56,575 nt of DNA from JACDBZ01 sp036262075 (lineage in GTDB: Bacteria > Chloroflexota > Limnocylindria > QHBO01). The notes beneath the pieces are model-generated. The model ran no database searches and was not told the origin of the DNA. It worked only from the letters and a program-made list of their open reading frames with translations. Of this stretch, positions 24,170 to 30,792 are shown piece after piece (the stretch's first letter is position 1; each line of letters starts with the position of its first letter). The position numbers and the translations under genes are program-made. Location of the stretch: assembly GCA_036262075.1 (NCBI GenBank), contig DATAJO010000006.1, positions 1 through 56,575 on the forward strand. The letters are read 5' to 3'.

Positions 24170-25744
24170 ATGCATCGGCTCGTCATCGCGCTCGTCACGC
24201 TCCTCGGCCTGACCGGCGCCACCGTCGTCGGCGCGTACCTGTTCCTCTCGGGCGCCTCGACCGATCGCGCCGCCTCGCTGGCCCCGGCGAACAGCGCGGT
24301 CTACGTCAACGTCTACCTCCAGCCGTCGGCCGGGCAGCAGCTGAACCTGGCCGAGCTCATCGGCCGGCTGCCGGGCTTCGCCGATGACTCGTCGCTCGAC
24401 GAGAAGATCGACCAGGTGGCCCAGAACCTCCTCGGCGGCACGGGGGTCGACTACCGCACCGACCTGAAGCCGTGGCTCGGCGGCCAGGTCGCCATCGCCG
24501 CCTGGCCGTCGGAGGACGGCACGATCGAGGACTCGAGCGTCGTCGTCATCGCCGAGGTCCGCGATCCGGACGCGGCCGCCACCGCCATTCCGGGGCTCAT
24601 CGGCGACGGCGCGACGTTCGCCACCGAGCCGTACGGCGGCACGGAGCTCCACGTGGCCGATGCCGGCGCCTACGCCTTCGTCGACGGCATGCTCGTCGCC
24701 GGACCGGACGCCGATGCGCTGCGCGCCGCGGTTGACGCCTCCGGCGGGTCGTCGCTCGCCGATCGCTCCGACTTCCGCACGACGTCCGCCGACCTGCCCG
24801 CCGATCACCTCGCCTCGGCCTTCGTCGACCTCGCCGCGATCGGCGAGGCGACCGGCGACGCGACGCTCTCCGGCGTCTCGACCGCGGGCTTCGTCCTCGT
24901 GGCCGAACAGGAGGGCCTCCGCCTGTCGGGCAGCATGCCGTTCGACGTCGAGGAGGCCGCGCCATCGGCTCGAACGTCGTTCGCGTTGGGCACCGAGCCG
25001 AGCAGCCTCGTGGACTGGATGCCCGAGTCGACCGTCGCCGAGGTCGTCGTCTTCGGCCTGCGCCAGTCGCTCGAGGACGCCGAGGCGATGCTCGGCGCGA
25101 CGCCCGACGGCCAGGAGGTCGCCGGCTTCCTGACCACGGCACGCGCGCTCGCCGCGTTCGGGCTCGGGATCAACCTCGACACCGACGTCCTGCCGCTGCT
25201 CGACCGCGAGGTCGGCGTCGCGCTCACCGGCCTCGACGGCGAGCTGCCGTCGGGCCAGCTCCTCCTGCGGCCGTCGGACGGCGAGGCGGCCGCCGGCATG
25301 CTCGACAACCTGGCCACGCGCCTGGTGGAGGCGGGCGCGACCCGCCAGACGACGACGCCGGACGGCGCCGACGGGGTCGAGGTCACGATCCTCACCCTGC
25401 CGGACACCGGATCGGTCGCCTACGCGGTCGTCGACGGCATCGTCATCCTCGGCCTCAGCGCCGATGACGTCGCCGCCTCGATCGAGGCGCACCGCTCCGG
25501 CGCCACGCTCGGCGCCGACGAGGCCTATCGCTCGACGTTCGAGGTCGCCGGCGCCCGTGCCGGGACCGAGGCCTACGCCGACGTCGGGCGCCTGGTCGAG
25601 CTCCTCGGCATCGACGCGGAGCTCCCCGCTGACGCGCGCGATATCCTTGGCCAGATCGGGAGCTTCGCCCTCACCCTTCCCTCCCGTGACGACGAGATCG
25701 CGTTCCACGCGGTGCTGACGGTCGACGACCGCCGGCCCGATTGA
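24170..25744 (+). CDS. DUF3352 protein, probably membrane-anchored
   Basis: The 524 residues begin with one hydrophobic helix (about 3-27: LVIALVTLLGLTGATVVGAY). A large domain with the DUF3352 pattern follows: AANSAVYVNVYLQPS-like start, LKPWLGGQVAIAAW, and repeated VVVIAEVRD and GMLVAG segments. The ATG at 24170 is three bases after ffh. The family is found in the envelope of cyanobacteria and Chloroflexota and has no established function. It probably faces the cell exterior. Confidence 0.75.
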   Translation: MHRLVIALVTLLGLTGATVVGAYLFLSGASTDRAASLAPANSAVYVNVYLQPSAGQQLNLAELIGRLPGFADDSSLDEKIDQVAQNLLGGTGVDYRTDLKPWLGGQVAIAAWPSEDGTIEDSSVVVIAEVRDPDAAATAIPGLIGDGATFATEPYGGTELHVADAGAYAFVDGMLVAGPDADALRAAVDASGGSSLADRSDFRTTSADLPADHLASAFVDLAAIGEATGDATLSGVSTAGFVLVAEQEGLRLSGSMPFDVEEAAPSARTSFALGTEPSSLVDWMPESTVAEVVVFGLRQSLEDAEAMLGATPDGQEVAGFLTTARALAAFGLGINLDTDVLPLLDREVGVALTGLDGELPSGQLLLRPSDGEAAAGMLDNLATRLVEAGATRQTTTPDGADGVEVTILTLPDTGSVAYAVVDGIVILGLSADDVAASIEAHRSGATLGADEAYRSTFEVAGARAGTEAYADVGRLVELLGIDAELPADARDILGQIGSFALTLPSRDDEIAFHAVLTVDDRRPD

Positions 25745-25787
25745 TCCAACCCCACCGCCCAAGCTCGAAAGCAGAGGTACCACCCAC

Positions 25788-26384
25788 TTGGCAGTCCGAA
25801 TCCGCCTGACGCGCGTGGGGGCCACGAAGCGCCCCGCCTACCGCGTCATCGCCATCGACAAGCGCCGGTCGCGCGACGGCCGCGCGCTCGAGATCCTCGG
25901 GTACTACGACCCGCTCACCGAGCCCGCCACCGTGCATCTCGAGCGCGAGAAGATCCAGGCCTGGATCGGCAAGGGCGCCCAGCCGTCCGACACCGTCGCC
26001 AGGCTCATGAAGCTCGCCGAGTCGACGCCGGCCGGCACCGATGCGCCGAAGCCGCGCCGCGCCACCCGATCGGCGGCCGCGAAGCCGTCGAAGAAGGCCC
26101 GCGCCAAGGCCGCGGCCGCCGACGAGGCCCCCGCCGCCGAGGAGGCACCGGCTGCCGACGAGGCCCCCGCCGCCGAGGAGGCACCGGCTGCCGAGGAGGC
26201 TCCCGTCGCCGCGGCCGAGGCCGAGGCACCGGCTGCCGAGGAGGCTCCCGTCGCCGCGGCCGACGCCGAGGCACCGGCTGCCGACGAGGCTCCCGTCGCG
26301 GAGGCGGAGGCCCAGGCCGATGCCGCCGAGGCCGAGGCTGAGGCACCGGCTGCCGAGGCGGAGCCCGAGAAGGCCGACGAGTGA
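25788..26384 (+). CDS. rpsP: 30S ribosomal protein S16 with a long repetitive tail
   Basis: Residues 1-80 are a normal S16 (AVRIRLTRVGATKRPAYRV, DGRALEILGYYDPL, AQPSDTVARLM). A tail of about 115 residues follows that is almost entirely Ala, Glu, Pro, Asp and Val, built from repeats such as APAAEEAPAADE. Typical S16 is 80-100 residues. The start is TTG at 25788; the upstream sequence has AAAGCAGAGG. The DNA coding for the tail is itself made of 36- and 45-base tandem repeats. The stop overlaps khpA (GTGA). Confidence 0.95.
   Translation: MAVRIRLTRVGATKRPAYRVIAIDKRRSRDGRALEILGYYDPLTEPATVHLEREKIQAWIGKGAQPSDTVARLMKLAESTPAGTDAPKPRRATRSAAAKPSKKARAKAAAADEAPAAEEAPAADEAPAAEEAPAAEEAPVAAAEAEAPAAEEAPVAAADAEAPAADEAPVAEAEAQADAAEAEAEAPAAEAEPEKADE
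26118..26351 (+). repeat. In-frame tandem repeats encoding the S16 tail
   Basis: Two nearly identical 36-base units (26118-26153, 26154-26189) are followed by two 45-base units (26190-26234, 26235-26279) and a longer diverged unit to about 26351. All lengths are multiples of three, so unit gain or loss by slippage would keep the frame. Each unit ends in GCACCGGCT. Confidence 0.85.
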
Positions 26385-26623
26385 AGGAGTTCCTCGAGTA
26401 CGTCGCGCGCTCGCTCGTCGACAAGCCCGATGCGGTGTGGGTCGAGGTCGACGAGGAGAACGACGACGAGATCGTCCTCACGCTCGGCGTCGACCAGGAC
26501 GACATGGGGCGCGTCATCGGCCGGGACGGCCGGATCGCGAACGCCATCCGCAGCCTGCTCCGGGTGATGGCCGCCAAGGACGGTCGCCACGTCGAGCTCG
26601 AGATCGTCTCGGACAACGACTGA
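26381..26623 (+). CDS. khpA: KH-domain RNA-binding protein KhpA
   Basis: This 80-residue protein is a single KH domain of the KhpA/YlqC type, which partners KhpB in small-RNA binding and cell elongation in Gram-positives. It contains the GxxG loop as VIGRDGRIANAIRSLL and starts with KEFLEYVARSLVDKPDAV. The GTG at 26381 overlaps the rpsP stop. The rpsP-khpA-rimM-trmD-rplS order is widespread. Confidence 0.93.
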   Translation: MKEFLEYVARSLVDKPDAVWVEVDEENDDEIVLTLGVDQDDMGRVIGRDGRIANAIRSLLRVMAAKDGRHVELEIVSDND

Positions 26624-26630
26624 GGCGCGG

Positions 26631-27113
26631 CTGGCGGTCGCCAGGATCATCGGCGCCAAGGGGCTGCGCGGCGGGCTGCGGCTCGAGCTGCTGACCGACT
26701 GGCCCGAGCGGCTGGTCGAGGGCGCCGAGCTGTGGATCGAGGGCACGGCCGAGGCGTCGCGCATCCGCGCCATCGAGCGCGGCGGGCGGACGCTCGTCGT
26801 CGAGCTCGAGGGCGTCGATCGCCGTGAGCAGGCCGAGGCCCTCGTCGGGCGCTACCTCGAGACGGTGGCGCAGCCCCTGCCCGAGGGCACGTGGTACTGG
26901 GACGAGCTCATCGGCCTGTCGGTGGTCGAGCCGGACGGACGGGCCGTGGGCGAGCTGGTCGAGGTATTCCGCGCGGGCGGCGGGGAGGTGTACCGCGTCG
27001 TCGGCCCCGGCGGCGAGCGCCTCGTGCCGGCGCTGCGCTCCGTGGTCCTCGACGTCGACGTCGCGGCGGGACGCATGGTCGTGGCCCCCGACGACGCCGA
27101 GGAGGTGCGCTGA
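26631..27113 (+). CDS. rimM: Ribosome maturation factor RimM, probable CTG start
   Basis: RimM helps assemble the 30S head. Reading from CTG at 26631 gives LAVARIIGAKGLRGGLRLE, which aligns with the canonical N-terminus, then LTDWPERL and the C-terminal PRC-barrel with GTWYWDELIGLSV. The in-frame stop at about 26565 and the lack of any ATG, GTG or TTG until 26865 mean that a canonical start would remove half the protein. A GAGG precedes the CTG by five bases. The length is 160 residues, within the normal range. Confidence 0.9.
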   Translation: MAVARIIGAKGLRGGLRLELLTDWPERLVEGAELWIEGTAEASRIRAIERGGRTLVVELEGVDRREQAEALVGRYLETVAQPLPEGTWYWDELIGLSVVEPDGRAVGELVEVFRAGGGEVYRVVGPGGERLVPALRSVVLDVDVAAGRMVVAPDDAEEVR

Positions 27114-27115
27114 GC

Positions 27116-27838
27116 GTGCGCTTCGACATCGTCACCCTCTTCCCCGAGCTCTTCGAGGCGCCGCTGCGGACGTCGATCCTCGGTCGCGCCGTCGAGGCGG
27201 GCATCCTCGAGTTCGGCATCCACGACCTGCGCGAGCATGGTCTCGGCAGGCATCGGTCGGTCGACGACTACCCGTACGGCGGGGGAGCGGGCATGGTCAT
27301 GCGCCCCGAGCCGCTGTTCGCCGCGGTCGAGCCCCTGCGCGAGGCGGGCGCCCACGTCATCCTGCTCGATCCGGCCGGCGAGCGCCTGACCGATGCGCTG
27401 GCGCGCGAGCTCGCCAGCCTGCCGCATCTCGCCCTCGTATCCGGCCGCTACGAGGGCATCGACGACCGGGTGCGGACCGTGGTCGACCGCGAGGTGAGCA
27501 TCGGCGACTACGTCCTCACCGGCGGGGAGCTGCCGGCCCTCGTCCTCATCGATGCCGTCGCGCGGCTCGTGCCCGGCGTCATCCAGGCCGAGTCGCACGA
27601 GGGCGACTCGTTCGCAGCGGGCCTGCTCGAGCATCCGCAGTACACGCGACCGGAGGAGTTCCGCGGCATGCGGGTGCCCGACGTCCTCCTGTCCGGACAC
27701 CACGGCGAGGTGGGACGCTGGCGACGGCGCGAGGCGCTGCGCCGCACGCTCGAGCGGCGTCCGGACCTGCTCGAGGACGTCGAGCTGAGCGACGAGGACC
27801 GCCGGATCGTCGAGGAGCTGCGTGGCGATGGCGGCTGA
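27116..27838 (+). CDS. trmD: tRNA (guanine37-N1)-methyltransferase
   Basis: TrmD methylates G37 of tRNAs to prevent frameshifting. The 240 residues begin with RFDIVTLFPELFEAP and have DDYPYGGGAGMVM, the knot region LVSGRYEGIDDRV, and SIGDYVLTGGELPALVLIDAV with the SAM-binding residues. The GTG start at 27116 lies two bases after rimM, with GAGGAGG at the end of rimM. Confidence 0.97.
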   Translation: MRFDIVTLFPELFEAPLRTSILGRAVEAGILEFGIHDLREHGLGRHRSVDDYPYGGGAGMVMRPEPLFAAVEPLREAGAHVILLDPAGERLTDALARELASLPHLALVSGRYEGIDDRVRTVVDREVSIGDYVLTGGELPALVLIDAVARLVPGVIQAESHEGDSFAAGLLEHPQYTRPEEFRGMRVPDVLLSGHHGEVGRWRRREALRRTLERRPDLLEDVELSDEDRRIVEELRGDGG

Positions 27839-27845
27839 GCGCCGG

Positions 27846-27875
27846 TTGCCCGTCTCGCGGGGGCGCTGCTATACT
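27846..27875 (+). promoter_or_regulatory. Promoter for rplS
   Basis: TTGCCC (27846-27851), an 18-base spacer and TATACT (27870-27875) with an upstream TGC form a strong-looking extended -10 promoter just after trmD. It lies within a hairpin (AGCGCC at 27838-27843 pairs with GGCGCT at 27862-27867, with an inner CCCG/CGGG stem), so the site may double as the trmD terminator. The predicted leader is about 90 bases, enough for regulation. Confidence 0.6.
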
Positions 27876-27970
27876 CCCGCGGTCGCGGCCGCAGTGGCGG
27901 TCGCGTTCCTGTGTCAACCAACGCTGTGCAGACGCGCGGGATGCGCCGTGCGAACGAGGTCGCCCCACCG

Positions 27971-28318
27971 ATGAACGCCATCAAGGAGCTCGAGCGCGAG
28001 CAGCTCCGCACCGACGTGCCGACGATCGCCCCGGGCGACACCGTACGCGTATCGGTCAAGGTGGTCGAGGGCAACCGCGAGCGGATCCAGGTCTTCGAGG
28101 GCACCGTCATGCGCATGCGCGGTGGCGGGCTCAACCAGCAGATCACCGTCCGCCGCATCGCCAGCGGGGTCGGCGTCGAGCGCACGTTCATGATCCACGC
28201 GCCGCGGATCGAGAAGATCGAGGTCGTCCGCCACGGCGTCGCGCGTCGCGCGCAGCTCTACTTCCTGCGCGACCGGGTCGGCAAGGCCGCCACGCTCCGC
28301 GAGCGGCGCGCCAACTAG
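27971..28318 (+). CDS. rplS: 50S ribosomal protein L19
   Basis: The 115-residue protein begins MNAIKELEREQLR, the standard L19 start, and contains GDTVRVSVKVVEGNRERIQVFEG and LYFLRDRVGKAA. The ATG at 27971 is preferred to a GTG at 27911, which would add 20 residues not found in the family. A promoter at 27846-27875 makes it a transcription start point separate from trmD. Confidence 0.96.
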   Translation: MNAIKELEREQLRTDVPTIAPGDTVRVSVKVVEGNRERIQVFEGTVMRMRGGGLNQQITVRRIASGVGVERTFMIHAPRIEKIEVVRHGVARRAQLYFLRDRVGKAATLRERRAN

Positions 28319-28353
28319 CGCGACCGACCACCGCCTGGCCCCCGGCGGGCCGA

Positions 28354-28359
28354 TAGACT
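28354..28359 (+). promoter_or_regulatory. Candidate -10 box placing rnhB on a leaderless mRNA
   Basis: TAGACT ends seven bases before the rnhB ATG (28367), so transcription should begin at or next to the start codon. No ribosome site precedes the ATG, which agrees with a leaderless message. The call rests on position and motif only. Confidence 0.45.
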
Positions 28360-28366
28360 GGCGGCC

Positions 28367-29119
28367 ATGGCCATCCGGCGTGCGCCCCGCCCCCTGAAGC
28401 CGTCGACGCGGTTCGAGCGCGCCCACTGGGCCGCCGGACGCGAGATCGTCGTGGGCGCCGATGCCGTGGGCGTCGCCTGCCTCTCCGGACCGGTCGTCGC
28501 CGCCGCGGTTGCGTGGCGTCCGCTGTCCCGACGGATCCCCGGCGTGCGCGACTCGAAGATGCTGTCTCGCGCCCAGCGCGAGCGGCTGTTCCCGGCCATC
28601 CGGCGCCGAGCGCTGGCGGTCGGCATCGGCGCGGCCAGCGTGGCCGAGATCGATCGGCTGAACATCTACCACGCCACCAACCTCGCCATGCGGCGGGCGA
28701 TCTGCCGCATCGCCGACCGCGACCACGTGCTCATCGACGGCCTGCGGGTGCGCCAGTTCGAGCACTCGGTCGGGCCGTACACGGCCATCGTGCGCGGTGA
28801 CGCGCGCTGCTACTCGATCGCCGCCGCGTCGATCGTGGCCAAGGTCGTACGGGATCGGCTCATGGAGCGCCTATCCGCTCGCTACCCGTACTACGGCTGG
28901 GAGCACAACGCCGGGTACGCCACCGAGGACCACCGGCAGGGGATCGCCGAGCACGGCATCACCGTCTTCCATCGCCGCTCGTTCGCACGGGTGCGTGCCA
29001 TCGCGCTCGGGGAGCAGATGGCGTTCGGGCTCGGCGACGCCGTCGACGCCCGAGACCTCCCGGACGATGAGCTGCCCGACGAGGCATTCCAGCGGGAGCT
29101 CATCCTCGCGGGCGGCTGA
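28367..29119 (+). CDS. rnhB: Ribonuclease HII family protein with a degenerate active site
   Basis: The overall fold is clear: RDSKMLS, EIDRLNIYHATNLAM, LIDGLR, ISAAASI-type IAAASIVAKVVRD and HRRSF match RNase HII. The normal first motif GVDEVGRGPL is GADAVGVACL here: Asp32 is kept, but the catalytic Glu is Ala33 and the GRG motif that reads the RNA-DNA junction is GVA. The other two acids, in LIDG and KVVRD, remain. The 25-residue N-terminal extension is basic. The 250-residue product probably differs from standard RNase HII in activity or substrate. Confidence 0.85.
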   Translation: MAIRRAPRPLKPSTRFERAHWAAGREIVVGADAVGVACLSGPVVAAAVAWRPLSRRIPGVRDSKMLSRAQRERLFPAIRRRALAVGIGAASVAEIDRLNIYHATNLAMRRAICRIADRDHVLIDGLRVRQFEHSVGPYTAIVRGDARCYSIAAASIVAKVVRDRLMERLSARYPYYGWEHNAGYATEDHRQGIAEHGITVFHRRSFARVRAIALGEQMAFGLGDAVDARDLPDDELPDEAFQRELILAGG

Positions 29120-29128
29120 TGGAGCCAG

Positions 29129-29161
29129 CGTAAGCCGCTGGTAAGCGGCCGGTAAGCGGTC
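29129..29161 (+). repeat. Three imperfect GTAAGC-type direct repeats upstream of yraN
   Basis: The 59-base gap between rnhB and yraN contains GTAAGCCGCTG, GTAAGCGGCCG and GTAAGCGGTC in tandem with a period of about 11 bases, roughly one helix turn. Overlapping CCGCT and AGCGG segments could also form a hairpin. A protein-binding site is possible; nothing else is seen in this gap. Confidence 0.55.
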
Positions 29162-29178
29162 ATCGCCATGCTTGGCCG

Positions 29179-29601
29179 ATGGCCGATCCGCGTCACCTGC
29201 TCGGCCTCGCGGCGGAGGACGCCGTCGCGAGGTGGTTGACCGATGCGGGCTGGACGATCGTCGGCCGCCGCCTTCGAGCCCCGGGAGGCGGCGAGGTGGA
29301 CGTCGTGGCCCTCGATCCGAGCCGGACTTTCGTCGCCATCGAGGTCCGCGCCCGGACGACGGCCCGGGCCGGGACGGCGGTCGAGTCGGTCGATCCCGCC
29401 CGCGCCCGGCGGCTCGGACGCACGCTGGCCGCGATCGCGGCGCGCGAGCGGCTCGGGCAGGTCAGCCTGCGCGTGGACCTCGTGACGGCCGAGCCCGTGC
29501 CCGAGGCCGTGGGCCACTGGCGGCTGCGCCGCCTGGCCGGCATCGACGACGGACCGCCCGCCGAGCGGGTCAGCCGCCGAAGAGCGCCTCGAGGGCGGTG
29601 A
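29179..29601 (+). CDS. yraN: YraN/UPF0102 family putative endonuclease
   Basis: The 140-residue protein has the family's early GLAAEDAVARWL and the restriction-endonuclease-like core GEVDVVAL...IEVRAR. The usual motif is GEIDLIA...VEVK; here the catalytic lysine is replaced by Arg. Function is unproven in the family; DNA repair or recombination is suspected. The last 32 bases overlap the end of the convergent transglycosylase gene. It is next to rnhB, a common arrangement. Confidence 0.85.
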   Translation: MADPRHLLGLAAEDAVARWLTDAGWTIVGRRLRAPGGGEVDVVALDPSRTFVAIEVRARTTARAGTAVESVDPARARRLGRTLAAIAARERLGQVSLRVDLVTAEPVPEAVGHWRLRRLAGIDDGPPAERVSRRRAPRGR

Positions 29602-30454
29602 TCGACGCGATGTACGGCCGGCTGACGGCGTAGATCCCGTGCCGGTCGACCGCCGTCTGCCCCTGGTAGTAGGCGGCGAGCACGAGCGCCCGGTTGCCGT
29701 CGTAGCGGTCGAGGTAATGCGCGAGCAGCCGGACGCCGCCGCGCACGTTCTGGCGCAGGTCGCGGGCGTCGATCGGCGTCCCGAGCATCGACTCGCCGAC
29801 CCAGTCGGCGGTCGAGGGCAGGAGCTGCATGACGCCGATGGCGCCGGCGCTGCTGACCACGTCCTGGCGCCAGCCCGACTCCTGCCACGCGACCGCCATG
29901 GCGAAGGCCGGCGGCACGCCGTAGCGGCGCGCCTCCTCGACGATGACGCGGCGAACCGACTCGCGCTCGCGCACGAGGGCCGCCATCGAGGCCGGCATGC
30001 GGCTCGAGGAACCGGCCGCGGGAGCGCCGGCGACGGGGATCGTCAGGCGCTGCCCGGCGTAGATGCGGCTCGGGTCGGTGATGCCGTTGGCGCGCGCGAT
30101 GGCGTCGATCGTCGTGCCGTAGTGGCGGGCGATGCCGGTGAGGTGCTCGCCGGCCCGCACGACGTGGGTGCGCTTCGTCGCGGCCGGTGCCGGGGCCGCG
30201 CCGCCCGACGAGGCGGCCGGCGCGGGCTCGAGACGCAGCCGCTGCCCGGCGAGGATGCGATTCGGGTTCTCGATCCCGTTGAGCCGCACGAGCGTCTCGA
30301 TCGCCACGCCGTGGCGCCGGGAGATCGAGGTCAGCGTGTCGCCCGGCTGGACGACGATCGGATCGGCGGCGAGCGCGATCGAGGCGAGCAGGGGGCCAGC
30401 CAGGAGCGCTGCCGTCAGGCTTGCGATGGCAATTGAGCGCCGGGATCGGGTCAA
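29570..30454 (-). CDS. LysM-containing lytic transglycosylase
   Basis: The 294-residue secreted enzyme begins with a signal peptide (TRSRR, then a hydrophobic stretch through LLAGPLLASIALA-A, cleavage near residue 30). Two LysM domains bind peptidoglycan (YVVxxGDTL-type VVQPGDTLTSISRRHG and VVRAGEHLTGIARHYG). A C-terminal SLT domain follows with the catalytic Glu in AVAWQESGWR, GAIGVMQLLPST and ALVLAAYYQG. The TTG start at 30454 is chosen because GAGGA lies eight bases upstream and it begins right at the signal peptide. It is on the minus strand, divergent from rpsB. Confidence 0.88.
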   Translation of the reverse strand: MTRSRRSIAIASLTAALLAGPLLASIALAADPIVVQPGDTLTSISRRHGVAIETLVRLNGIENPNRILAGQRLRLEPAPAASSGGAAPAPAATKRTHVVRAGEHLTGIARHYGTTIDAIARANGITDPSRIYAGQRLTIPVAGAPAAGSSSRMPASMAALVRERESVRRVIVEEARRYGVPPAFAMAVAWQESGWRQDVVSSAGAIGVMQLLPSTADWVGESMLGTPIDARDLRQNVRGGVRLLAHYLDRYDGNRALVLAAYYQGQTAVDRHGIYAVSRPYIASITALEALFGG

Positions 30455-30527
30455 CGGATCGGTCCTCGTGCGGTGCGGTGCTCGGGGAATGCCCGCTGAT
30501 CCTAGGAACCGTCCGGCGTGGGTCACA

Positions 30528-30569
30528 CGGTACCGATGGGTACCAGGGGAGTACTTCGGTACCGTTGGG
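30528..30569. promoter_or_regulatory. Cluster of GGTACC palindromes, possible operator
   Basis: CGGTACCGATGGG (30528-30540) and CGGTACCGTTGGG (30557-30569) are a 13-base direct repeat with one mismatch, 29 bases apart. A third GGTACC lies at 30539-30544 and AGTACT at 30550-30555. Their cores are self-complementary, as expected for dimeric regulators. The position, between divergent genes and upstream of rpsB, suits an operator or activator site. Confidence 0.5.
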
Positions 30570-30647
30570 AGCGGTCTGGTGGGCTGCGCGGCGGACCGGG
30601 GCGGAATGGGCCGCCCTGGGGCGCCCGACGGGAAATCGGGCCTCCTC

Positions 30648-30656
30648 TGCTATACT
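30648..30656 (+). promoter_or_regulatory. Extended -10 promoter for rpsB
   Basis: TGC-TATACT matches the extended -10 seen before rplS and acpP. Transcription would begin near 30663 and give a leader of about 130 bases before the TTG start at 30793. No good -35 is visible. Confidence 0.6.
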
Positions 30657-30662
30657 TTCCGG

Positions 30663-30792
30663 GCCGTGCGTGCGCACGGCGTGTCCCCATCACACACGCT
30701 CGACCGATCCCGTGGTCGATGGTGCCCTCCGACGAGGAGGGTCGACGCGGGAGGCGACGCCGGGCGGAGGAACAACCGGAGGTACTCGATCC
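30663..30792 (+). promoter_or_regulatory. rpsB leader with several hairpins
   Basis: The presumed leader can form CGACC/GGTCG (30701-30718), CCCTCC/GGAGGG around GACGA (30725-30741), and a GTGCGTGCGCAC palindrome near its start. A ribosome site GGAGGT (30778-30783) ends it. S2 represses its own mRNA in several bacteria through leader RNA, so an S2-binding structure is plausible, but no known Rfam pattern is recognised. Confidence 0.45.

Larger units (their letters stand above)
30455..30792. other. Long divergent intergenic region between the transglycosylase gene and rpsB
   Basis: About 338 bases without a gene. The first part holds a cluster of palindromes around GGTACC (30528-30569). The middle holds the rpsB promoter (TATACT at 30651). 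The last 130 bases are the rpsB leader with several possible hairpins. No minus-strand promoter for the transglycosylase gene is clear. No tRNA or open frame of note was found. Confidence 0.7.

Noticed and set aside
21686..25825. A long antisense open frame opposite ftsY, ffh and the DUF3352 gene
   Set aside because: Same cause: compositional shadow of strongly coding plus-strand genes, no recognisable domains.
26118..26351. Tandem repeats considered as a CRISPR array
   Set aside because: Units are adjacent without unique spacers, multiples of three in length, and read as protein in the rpsP frame.
27911..27970. GTG at 27911 as the rplS start
   Set aside because: The extra 20 residues are not found in L19; ATG 27971 starts the standard MNAIKELE.
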